Source: Sphingomonas nostoxanthinifaciens
Lineage (GTDB): Bacteria > Pseudomonadota > Alphaproteobacteria > Sphingomonadales > Sphingomonadaceae
Reading direction: 5' to 3'
Length of the DNA: 64,000 nucleotides
Assembly (NCBI RefSeq): GCF_019930585.1
Contig: NZ_CP082839.1
Location: 2,848,001 to 2,912,000 of the forward strand
Within the stretch, counting starts at the first letter, position 1. Each line of letters begins with the position of its first letter. Of this stretch, positions 55,543 to 62,729 are shown piece after piece. The notes under the pieces are model-generated. The model made no database searches. It worked only from the letters and a program-made list of their open reading frames with translations, and was not told the origin of the DNA. Made by a program: the position numbers and the translations under genes.

Positions 55543-56528
55543 TGGTACGGATCGCCTTACTCTCCAACCCGAAGTCGACCGGCAATCGTGCCCAGCTCCC
55601 TGCCATCCGCAGCTTCTGCGCGAACCATCCCGAAATCTTCCATTACGAGGTCGAGCATGTCGACCAGATCGAGGCCGCGCTGCGCACCATCGCGCGAGTC
55701 GATCCGCGCATCCTGGTCATCAACGGCGGCGACGGCACGGTGCAGGCGACGCTGACCGAATTGTATCACAGCCAGCTGTTCGGCGACGCGCCGCCGCCGG
55801 TGGCGGTGCTGCCCAACGGCAAGACCAACCTGATCGCGCTCGACCTGGGCGCGAACGGCGATGCGATCGGCGCGCTGCAGCGCGTGCTGGAGATCGCGCA
55901 AGGGTCGCTCGAGGAGCATATCGTCACCCGCGAGCTGATCGCCCTCAGCCAGGAGGATGACGGCGTGTGGGACGGGCTTAAGCCCACCATCGGCATGTTC
56001 CTTGGCGGCGCGGGCCTGGCCGAGGTGATGCTGTGGTGCCGCAACAAGGTGTATCCGCTCGGCCTGCCCAATTGGCTGAGCCATGCGGTGACCCTGCTGG
56101 CTTTGATCTTCAGCCTCGTCCTCGGCATGCGCGCCGCATTCCTGCCGGAGCGCGCGGCGCCGCTGAAGGTGTCGCTGATCCGCCAGGGCCAGCTGCAGGG
56201 CAGCTTCTCGCTGCTGATCGTCACGACGTTGCGCAAGCTGCTGGTCGGCTCCAAGCTGGCGGGCCGGCCGTCGAGCGCGGGCGCCCTGCAGCTGATGATC
56301 GTCGAGCAGAGCGCCATCGCGCTCGTCTGCGCGTTCGTCGCCAGCCTGTTCGGCAAGCTGGAAAGCCAGCTGATGCGCGGCATCCACGTGCGGCGCGGCG
56401 ACGAGATCCGGATCGAGGGCGACCGCTCGAGCGTGATCCTCGACGGCGAGCTGTTCCACGCCAGCGCGGGACGGTCGATCGTGCTGCGGCAGACCGCCCC
56501 GCTGCCGTTCGTCCGCCTCGCCGCCTGA
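55542..56528 (+). CDS. Diacylglycerol/ceramide kinase family lipid kinase
   Basis: A 328-residue member of the DAGK/LCB5 catalytic family. It opens LLSNPKSTGNR, has ILVINGGDGTVQ (the GGDGT nucleotide motif at 62-66) and LPNGKTNLIALDLGANGDA, where the family has GTGNDFAR, and late in the protein VILDGELFHA (the family DGE). It phosphorylates a lipid hydroxyl: diacylglycerol, undecaprenol, a sphingoid base or ceramide. Sphingomonads use sphingolipids as surface lipids and a ceramide kinase of this fold is known in Caulobacter, so ceramide is a reasonable guess, not shown here. It starts one base inside the DUF2141 stop. Confidence 0.85.
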   Translation: MVRIALLSNPKSTGNRAQLPAIRSFCANHPEIFHYEVEHVDQIEAALRTIARVDPRILVINGGDGTVQATLTELYHSQLFGDAPPPVAVLPNGKTNLIALDLGANGDAIGALQRVLEIAQGSLEEHIVTRELIALSQEDDGVWDGLKPTIGMFLGGAGLAEVMLWCRNKVYPLGLPNWLSHAVTLLALIFSLVLGMRAAFLPERAAPLKVSLIRQGQLQGSFSLLIVTTLRKLLVGSKLAGRPSSAGALQLMIVEQSAIALVCAFVASLFGKLESQLMRGIHVRRGDEIRIEGDRSSVILDGELFHASAGRSIVLRQTAPLPFVRLAA

Positions 56529-56553
56529 ACGCGACCGACGCGCGGCGCCCGGC

Positions 56554-57486
56554 ATGAGCGATCGCATGGCGCCGCTCCGCGCGCTCGTCGCCGCCGAGCT
56601 GGCGCAGCCGGTCGATCCGGCGGTCGTCGCGATGGCGGCGGCGATCGCGGCACGCCATCCGGGGTCGCAGGCGGTGTTGTTCTACGGCTCGTGCCTGCGC
56701 GAGACGCGGCTCGACGGGCTGATGCTCGATTTCTACCTGATCGTCGCCGATTATGCCGCCGCATTCGGCGAAGGCTGGCTCGCCGCCGCCAACCGCCTGC
56801 TGCCGCCCAACGTCTTCCCGTTCGAGCATGACGGCCTGATCGCCAAATATGCCGTGCTGAGCGAGGCTGATTTCGCGCGGCTCGCCTCGCCGGCGACGCG
56901 CAACGTATCGGTGTGGGCGCGCTTCGCGCAGCCTTCTCGGCTCGTCTGGCAGGCGGGCGACGATGCGGGTGCCCGCGCGATCGCGGCGGTCGCATCGGCT
57001 GCGCCGACCCTGCTGGCGGCGGCGCGACCCTGCCTGCCCGACCGGCTGCCGCTGCTCGACCTGTGGCGCGGGGCGTTCGCACTCACTTATCGCGCCGAAT
57101 TGCGCGCGGAGCGGGCCGGCCGGGCCGGATCGGTCGTGGATGCCGATCCGGCGCGCTACACCGCGTTCACCGCGCCCGCGCTGGCGGCCGCGGGAATCAC
57201 GGCGACGATCGACCGCGAGGGCATCGGCTTCGCGCCGCTGTCCCAGGCAGAGCGCCGGGCCGGGCTGCGCGCCTGGGCGCGGCGGCGACGCGAGGGCAAG
57301 GCGCTCACCCTGCTGCGCCTGGCGAAGGCGAGCGGCACCTATGCCGGCGGGATCGACTATCTGGCATGGAAGATCTCGCGCCATTCGGGGCAGCCGGTCG
57401 AGATCCGGCCATGGCAGCGCCGCTGGCCGATCGCCGGCGCGATCGCCCTGCTGCCCCGCCTGATCGCGCGCGGCGCGGTCCGCTAG
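56554..57486 (+). CDS. Nucleotidyltransferase-like protein of unknown function
   Basis: I do not recognise a named family with confidence. The 310-residue protein has LFYGSCLRETRLDGLMLDFYLIV (a GS at residues 45-46, then Asp54 and Asp59), resembling the pol-beta nucleotidyltransferase fold; the usual second Asp of DxD is missing, so activity is uncertain. The rest is alpha-helical and Arg-rich, with no membrane helix or signal peptide until a short hydrophobic stretch near the C-terminus (GAIALLPRLIA). It lies 25 bases after the lipid kinase, on the same strand, and probably shares its operon. Confidence 0.65.
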   Translation: MSDRMAPLRALVAAELAQPVDPAVVAMAAAIAARHPGSQAVLFYGSCLRETRLDGLMLDFYLIVADYAAAFGEGWLAAANRLLPPNVFPFEHDGLIAKYAVLSEADFARLASPATRNVSVWARFAQPSRLVWQAGDDAGARAIAAVASAAPTLLAAARPCLPDRLPLLDLWRGAFALTYRAELRAERAGRAGSVVDADPARYTAFTAPALAAAGITATIDREGIGFAPLSQAERRAGLRAWARRRREGKALTLLRLAKASGTYAGGIDYLAWKISRHSGQPVEIRPWQRRWPIAGAIALLPRLIARGAVR

Positions 57487-57743
57487 CGCGGTCGCGTCGC
57501 CGGGCGATTCGCGCGCGGCTCCAGCTATTCTTGGTGTCGCACGTCGATTTGCCGACCGCCGTCGCGGCAATTGTCACTTTATCTTTTATCAACATACTTA
57601 CTAATGATCTTCAATCATGGTTACCGCAAGTTAACCTGTCCGTTTTCGTATTTTTGGAGAATAATTCTCGTAGTTAACCCGATCGAAGGGAAGTTGGTTC
57701 AGAAGAACAACATCTTCTGATCACCCCTGATTGAGGAACGACG
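57487..57743 (+). promoter_or_regulatory. AT-rich leader with two palindromes before the PEP-CTERM gene
   Basis: From about 57570 the sequence turns AT-rich, unlike the rest of the window. GAGAATAATTCTC at 57657-57669 is a perfect palindrome around one base. TCAGAAGA (57699-57706) and TCTTCTGA (57713-57720) form an 8-bp hairpin with a six-base loop just before GAGG (57733-57736), the ribosome binding site of the gene at 57744. A regulated promoter and leader are likely. Confidence 0.55.
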
Positions 57744-58313
57744 ATGATTAAGACACTTGCCGTTCTTGCCGGCACCGCACTGCTGGCAATCGCGCCGGCC
57801 AATGCCACCCTCTACCAGTTCGATTACAGCGGCACCGGCGCCGACGGTGCGTTCACCGCCGCGCTGCAGCTCGACATGCCCGTCGATGGCGGCACCGCCG
57901 CTTCGATCACCGGCACGCGCAACGGCATCGCCGTGACCGGCCTGTCGGATTATGCCGGCGGCGACAACCTGTTCAGCTCCGGCTTCAGCTATGTCGATTT
58001 CTACGGCCTGTCCTACGCGACCGCCGGTGGCGACGACTACAACGTCTATTGGGACGGTTCGCAGCTGTTCGAGATCAACAGCGTGACCAACCCGGACGGC
58101 GACGCGCTGACCGATTCGCCGCTGACCTCGGCCTCGGTCACGCTCGCCAGCGCGGGCGGTTCGGCTCCGTCGAACGGTGGCAACCCCGGCAGCGGCGGCA
58201 ACACCACCTCGCCGGCACCGGAAGCCGCGACCTGGATGACGATGCTGCTCGGCTTCGGCCTGCTCGGCGGCATGCTCCGCCGCCGCTCCAGCCCGAGCGC
58301 GCTCGCCTTCTGA
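57744..58313 (+). CDS. PEPxxWA-CTERM sorting domain protein
   Basis: A 189-residue exported protein. A signal peptide (MIKTLAVLAGTALLAIAPANA) is followed by a beta-rich body (YQFDYSGTGADGAFTAALQLD) and a Gly/Asn/Pro linker. The C-terminus is PEAATWMTMLLGFGLLGGMLRR, that is, the PEPxxWA motif, a hydrophobic helix and a basic tail, a sorting signal read by exosortase/archaeosortase-like systems in sphingomonads and often linked to exopolysaccharide. No exosortase gene is in the window. GAGG lies eight bases before the ATG. The body function is unknown. Confidence 0.88.
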   Translation: MIKTLAVLAGTALLAIAPANATLYQFDYSGTGADGAFTAALQLDMPVDGGTAASITGTRNGIAVTGLSDYAGGDNLFSSGFSYVDFYGLSYATAGGDDYNVYWDGSQLFEINSVTNPDGDALTDSPLTSASVTLASAGGSAPSNGGNPGSGGNTTSPAPEAATWMTMLLGFGLLGGMLRRRSSPSALAF

Positions 58314-58320
58314 TCGTTTG

Positions 58321-58349
58321 ATCGGCGGCCGTGTCCAGCGGCCGCCGAT
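58321..58349 (+). terminator. Terminator of the PEP-CTERM gene
   Basis: ATCGGCGGCCG (58321-58331) and CGGCCGCCGAT (58339-58349) form a perfect 11-bp stem with a seven-base loop, eight bases after the stop. TCCCTTTC follows, a weak T-tract. priA starts 36 bases later. Confidence 0.7.
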
Positions 58350-58384
58350 TCCCTTTCGGCGCGCGAGCCCCTACCTGCAGGGGT

Positions 58385-60556
58385 ATGAACCCGCGTGCCC
58401 GCGTCCTTCTGCTCAATGCCGCCCTCGGCCCGCTCGATTATCGGGTGGATCCGGGGCAGGATGTCGCGCCCGGATCGATCGTCCTGGCACCGCTCGGCCC
58501 CCGGCAGCTCGCCGGCGTCGTGTGGGAGCCCGAGCATATGCCCTCCGATGCGGAGGTGGGCGACAATCGCCTGCGGCCATTGGCCGGCGTCTACGATCTG
58601 CCACCGCTCAAGGCCTCGCTCCGCCGCCTGATCGAGTGGACCGCCACCTATTATCTCGCGCCGCCGGCAGCCGTGCTGCGGATGGCGCTCGCCTCCGCCT
58701 CCGCGCTCGACGGCGGCCGCACCGTCATCGAATATCGCCCGACCGGGATGGTCCCACCGCGCCAGACGCCGCAGCGCACGCAGGCGCTGGAGCGCATCGC
58801 CGACCGCCAGGGACTGGTACGCGAGCTCGCCACCATCGCCGACGTCTCCGATGCCGTGATCCGCGGGCTGGTGAAGGCCGGCGCGATCGAGCCGGTCGAG
58901 GTGCGCGTCGACGACCCCTATCCGATTCCCGATCCCGATCATGCCGCGCCCGATCTGTCGCCCGCGCAGGCGCTCGCCGCGCGGCGGCTGACCGAGGCGG
59001 TCGACGCCCGTGACTTCGCTCCGATCCTGCTCGACGGCGTCACCGGATCGGGCAAGACCGAGGTCTATTTCGAGGCGGTCGCGCAGGCGATCCGCGGCGG
59101 GCGGCAGACGTTGGTCCTGCTTCCCGAGATCGCGCTGACCGAACCCTTCCTCAAGCGCTTCGCCGAGCGCTTCGGGGTCGCGCCGGTCGCGTGGCATTCG
59201 GACCTGCGCCAGTCGCAGCGCCGCCGCGCGTGGCGTGCCATCGCCAGCGGCGAGGCGGCGGTGACGGTCGGCGCGCGCTCGGCGCTGTTCCTGCCCTATC
59301 GCGATCTCGGCCTGATCGTCATCGACGAGGCGCACGAATCGAGCTTCAAGCAGGAAGACGGCGTGATGTATCATGCGCGCGATGTCGCGGTGATGCGCGG
59401 GCGGTTCGAGGAGATCCCGGTGATCCTCGCCTCGGCCACCCCCGCGATCGAGACGCGCCAGCAGGTCGCGCTCGGCCGCTACGAGGAGGTGAAGCTGCCC
59501 GCCCGCTTCGGCGGCGCGACCATGCCCGACATCGCCGCGATCGACATGACGCAGGACCGGCCCGACCGCGGCCGCTGGCTCGCGCCGGCGCTGGTGACGG
59601 CGCTCGGCGAGACGTTCGAGCGCGGCGAGCAGTCTTTGCTGTTCCTCAACCGGCGCGGCTATGCGCCGCTGACTCTGTGTCGCCACTGCGGCCACCGCTT
59701 CCAATGCCCGAACTGCACCGCGTGGATGGTCGAGCATCGCCTGACCGCGCGGCTCGCCTGCCACCATTGCGGCCACGTGATGCCGCCGCCGCGCGCCTGC
59801 CCCGAATGCAAGGAGGAGGATTCGCTGGTCGCCTGCGGACCGGGGGTCGAGCGGATCGCCGACGAGGTGGCGGCCCTCTTCCCCGCCGCGCGCACCGCGA
59901 TCGTGACGTCGGACACATTGTGGTCGCCGGCCAAGACCGCCGAGTTCGTCGGTCGGATGGAGGCGGGCGACATCGACGTGGTGATCGGCACGCAGCTCGT
60001 TACCAAGGGCTATCACTTTCCCAACCTGACGCTGGTCGGCGTGGTCGATGCCGACCTCGGCCTTTCGGGTGGCGATCTGCGCGCGGCCGAGCGCAGCTTC
60101 CAGCAGATCGCGCAGGTGGCGGGGCGCGCCGGCCGCGGCGCCAAGCCCGGCCGCGTGCTGGTGCAGACGCACGAACCGGGCGCGCCCGTCATCCAGGCGT
60201 TGGTTTCGGGCGATGCCGACAGCTTCTACGCCGCCGAGACCGAGGCGCGGCGCAGCGCCAACGCGCCGCCCTTCGGCCGCTTTGCCGCGATCATCGTCAG
60301 CTCGGAAAATCTGGACGAGGCGGTCGCGACCGCGCGTTCGATCGGCCGCGCCGCGCCGCAGGTCGAGGGGATGCACGTCTACGGCCCCGCCCCCGCCCCG
60401 CTGGCGATGCTGCGCGGGCGCCACCGCCAGCGCCTGCTGGTCCACGCCCGCCGCGCGCTCGACGTGCAGGACGTGATCCGGGGGTGGCTCGGCGAGCTGG
60501 ACTGGCCGCGCGGCGCGCGGGTAGCGGTCGACGTCGATCCGTACAGCTTTTTGTGA
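58385..60556 (+). CDS. priA: Primosomal protein N' (PriA helicase)
   Basis: PriA reloads the replisome at stalled forks. The 723-residue protein has an N-terminal DNA-binding domain (about residues 1-200), Walker A LLDGVTGSGKTEVYFE (about 214-229), LLPEIALTEPF, the DEAH box LIVIDEAHESSFKQEDG (about 310-326), and a zinc domain with CRHCG, CPNC, CHHCG and CPEC (about 432-480). Later motifs are IGTQLVTKGYHFPNLTLVGV and QVAGRAGRG. I choose the ATG at 58385; a frame to 58331 would reach into the terminator. Confidence 0.96.
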   Translation: MNPRARVLLLNAALGPLDYRVDPGQDVAPGSIVLAPLGPRQLAGVVWEPEHMPSDAEVGDNRLRPLAGVYDLPPLKASLRRLIEWTATYYLAPPAAVLRMALASASALDGGRTVIEYRPTGMVPPRQTPQRTQALERIADRQGLVRELATIADVSDAVIRGLVKAGAIEPVEVRVDDPYPIPDPDHAAPDLSPAQALAARRLTEAVDARDFAPILLDGVTGSGKTEVYFEAVAQAIRGGRQTLVLLPEIALTEPFLKRFAERFGVAPVAWHSDLRQSQRRRAWRAIASGEAAVTVGARSALFLPYRDLGLIVIDEAHESSFKQEDGVMYHARDVAVMRGRFEEIPVILASATPAIETRQQVALGRYEEVKLPARFGGATMPDIAAIDMTQDRPDRGRWLAPALVTALGETFERGEQSLLFLNRRGYAPLTLCRHCGHRFQCPNCTAWMVEHRLTARLACHHCGHVMPPPRACPECKEEDSLVACGPGVERIADEVAALFPAARTAIVTSDTLWSPAKTAEFVGRMEAGDIDVVIGTQLVTKGYHFPNLTLVGVVDADLGLSGGDLRAAERSFQQIAQVAGRAGRGAKPGRVLVQTHEPGAPVIQALVSGDADSFYAAETEARRSANAPPFGRFAAIIVSSENLDEAVATARSIGRAAPQVEGMHVYGPAPAPLAMLRGRHRQRLLVHARRALDVQDVIRGWLGELDWPRGARVAVDVDPYSFL

Positions 60557-60564
60557 GGGGCGCG

Positions 60565-60642
60565 GTGCTCCTGCGGACGCAGGAGCCCAGTGCCGCACGC
60601 GCGACGCCCACAGGCCCTGGACTCCTGCTTTCGCAGGAGCAC
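60565..60642. repeat. Intergenic palindromic repeat (REP-like)
   Basis: GTGCTCCTGCGGACGCAGGAGC and GACTCCTGCTTTCGCAGGAGCAC are two hairpins in inverted orientation. They fill the gap between priA and the next gene. This is a third distinct palindrome class in the window, again confined to an intergenic space. Confidence 0.75.
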
Positions 60643-60663
60643 GACTCGCTCTAGGGCGTGCCC

Positions 60664-61602
60664 ATGACGATCCTCGACCAAGCCGGGCGCCTCTTCGCCA
60701 GCGGCCGCGCGCGCGAGGGCGCGGCGCTGGTCGAGCAGGCGGCGGCGCGCGGTGACGGCGAAGCGTTGTTCGCGCTCGCCAACTGGCGGCTCTACGGCCT
60801 CAACGGTGCGCAGGATCTGGCGGCGACGCACCGGCTGCTCGCGCAGGCGGCGGCGGCCGGCCATGGCGAGGCGCTGCGGCTGCGCGCGCGACTGATCGGC
60901 AATGGCACCGGGGTATCGGAGGATGCGGCCGAGGCGCGGCGGCTGCTCGCGCCGCTCGCCGCGACCCATCCGGCGGTCGCGGACGAACTGGCGCTCGCCG
61001 ACGCGCCCGCGCCGACCCCGCAGGCGCCCCAGCACCTCGCCGACACGCCGCGCGTCGAGCGGATCGACAATTTTCTGAGCCGCGCCGAATGCGATTATCT
61101 GATCGCGCGCGCCACGCCGCGGCTCCAGCCCTCGACGATCGTCGATCCCGCCAGCCGCCGACGGATGCCGCATCCCTTTCGCACCTCGCTCGGCATCAAT
61201 TTCGGGCCGGCGCACGAGGATCTGGTGGTCCGCCTCATCGACCGCCGCATCGCCGACGCAACCGGCACCGCGATCGAGGCCGGCGAGCCGCTCCACGTGC
61301 TGGCCTACGCGCCGGGGCAGGAATATCGCCCGCATCTCGACGCATTGCCCGGCGCGGCCAACCAGCGCGTGCTGACGGTCTTGCTATGGCTGGGCGGCGA
61401 CTATGATGGCGGCGAGACCGACTTTCCCGCGCCGGGCGTGCGCGTGCGCGGCGAACCCGGCGACGCCCTGATCTTCTCGAACGTCACCGCCGAGGGGCGC
61501 GCCGACGAGCGCAGCCGCCATGCCGGCCTGCCGGTCACGCGCGGGCGCAAATGGCTCGCAACGCGCTGGATCCGTCAGGCGCCGGTCTCACCCTTCGCCT
61601 GA
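60664..61602 (+). CDS. Sel1-repeat 2OG-Fe(II) oxygenase (prolyl 4-hydroxylase-like)
   Basis: A 312-residue fusion. About residues 5-110 hold Sel1-like helical repeats (GDGEALFALANWRLYG, then GHGEALRLRARLIGNG). The rest is a prolyl 4-hydroxylase alpha-type domain: VERIDNFLSRAECDYL (about 130-145), HxD in YRPHLDALPG (His224, Asp226), TVLLWLGGDYDGGETDFP, the distal His in SRHAGLPV (His286), and Lys296 in RGRKWLATRW for 2-oxoglutarate. All catalytic residues are present. The substrate is unknown; a repeat-bearing protein is conceivable. ATG at 60664 (a GTG six bases earlier is an alternative). Its 3' end overlaps ada tail-to-tail by 28 bases. Confidence 0.92.
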   Translation: MTILDQAGRLFASGRAREGAALVEQAAARGDGEALFALANWRLYGLNGAQDLAATHRLLAQAAAAGHGEALRLRARLIGNGTGVSEDAAEARRLLAPLAATHPAVADELALADAPAPTPQAPQHLADTPRVERIDNFLSRAECDYLIARATPRLQPSTIVDPASRRRMPHPFRTSLGINFGPAHEDLVVRLIDRRIADATGTAIEAGEPLHVLAYAPGQEYRPHLDALPGAANQRVLTVLLWLGGDYDGGETDFPAPGVRVRGEPGDALIFSNVTAEGRADERSRHAGLPVTRGRKWLATRWIRQAPVSPFA

Positions 61603-62633
61603 GCCGCCTCGCGATCGAGCAGTTCGCGCTTGATCGGCAGACCATAGGCATAGCCGCCGAGCGTGCCGTCGCTGCGCTTGGCGCGGTGGCACGGGATCAG
61701 CAAAGCCACCGGATTGGCGCCGCACGCCGAGCCGACCGCGCGCACCGCATTGGCATTGCCCGCGCGCGCCGCCAGCGCGGCATAGCTCAGCGTCGCGCCC
61801 GGCGGAATGCGGGCGAGCTCGCGCCACACCGCCTCCTGGAAAGCGGTGCCCTGCACGTCGAGCGGCAGCGTCATCGGCCGGCCGGGCTCCGCCACGATCG
61901 CGACCGCTTCCGCCACCAGCGCATCCAGCGCGTCGTCGGCCGGCACGATCGTCGCCCTGGGGAAATGACGGCGCAACACCGCATCGTCCTCCTCGAACGC
62001 GACGCGGCAGATGCCGCGCTCGGTCGCCGCGACCAGCAGCGCGCCGAGATCGGTCGGCGCGACCGTCCAGCGGATCGTCGCGCCGCGCCCGCCGTCGCGC
62101 CACACGGACGGCGTCATGCCCAGCCGGTCGGGCGCGTCGGCATAGAAACGCGATGGCGCGGCATAGCCGGCCTCGTAGAGCGCATCGGTCACGTTGGGAG
62201 CCTCCTTCAGATGGTGCCGCAGCCGCCCGGCGCGGCGCGCGCGCACGTAGGCGGCGGGTGTCACGCCGGTCGCCCGCTTGAACAGGCGGTGGAAATGATG
62301 CGGGCTGTAGCCGGCCGCCGCCGCCAGCGCGCCAAGATCGGGCGCCGCCTCCTCCGCCTCGATCAGGGCGATCGCACGCGCCACGGCCGCCTCGTCGCGC
62401 GCGACCTCATCGGGCCGGCAACGCAGGCAGGGGCGCAGGCCCGCCATCCGCGCCGCCATGCCATCGGCGAAGAAGCGCACATTCTCGCGCCGGGGGTGGC
62501 GCGCCGCGCACGAGGGCCGGCAATAGATGCCGGTCGACAGCACGCCTGTCACGAACCGCCCGTCCTGCGTGCGGTCGCGCGCCAGCACCGCCGCCCATGC
62601 CGCCTCGGAATCTGGAGCATCCACATTTGCCAT
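61575..62633 (-). CDS. ada: Ada: methylphosphotriester/O6-methylguanine repair and regulator
   Basis: A 352-residue Ada of full length. The N-terminal zinc domain has Cys38, Cys42, Cys69 and Cys72 (TGIYCRPSC; GLRPCLRC), the same numbering as E. coli, where Cys38 accepts methyl from DNA phosphotriesters. An AraC-type helix-turn-helix follows (YSPHHFHRLFKRATGVTPAAYVRARR). The C-terminal domain has IPCHR with the acceptor Cys at about residue 315. I start at the ATG at 62633 with AGAAGG upstream; 20 further residues are possible. No alkB or aidB follows. Confidence 0.93.
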   Translation of the reverse strand: MANVDAPDSEAAWAAVLARDRTQDGRFVTGVLSTGIYCRPSCAARHPRRENVRFFADGMAARMAGLRPCLRCRPDEVARDEAAVARAIALIEAEEAAPDLGALAAAAGYSPHHFHRLFKRATGVTPAAYVRARRAGRLRHHLKEAPNVTDALYEAGYAAPSRFYADAPDRLGMTPSVWRDGGRGATIRWTVAPTDLGALLVAATERGICRVAFEEDDAVLRRHFPRATIVPADDALDALVAEAVAIVAEPGRPMTLPLDVQGTAFQEAVWRELARIPPGATLSYAALAARAGNANAVRAVGSACGANPVALLIPCHRAKRSDGTLGGYAYGLPIKRELLDREAAQAKGETGA

Positions 62634-62729
62634 CGGCACCTTCTGGACCCGTCCGATCGGCTTCGCATCCCGAGTCTTGCGATCAAACCGCATGCCTGGA
62701 TAGAGTATCGCCGGGATAGAGGGGGGACG

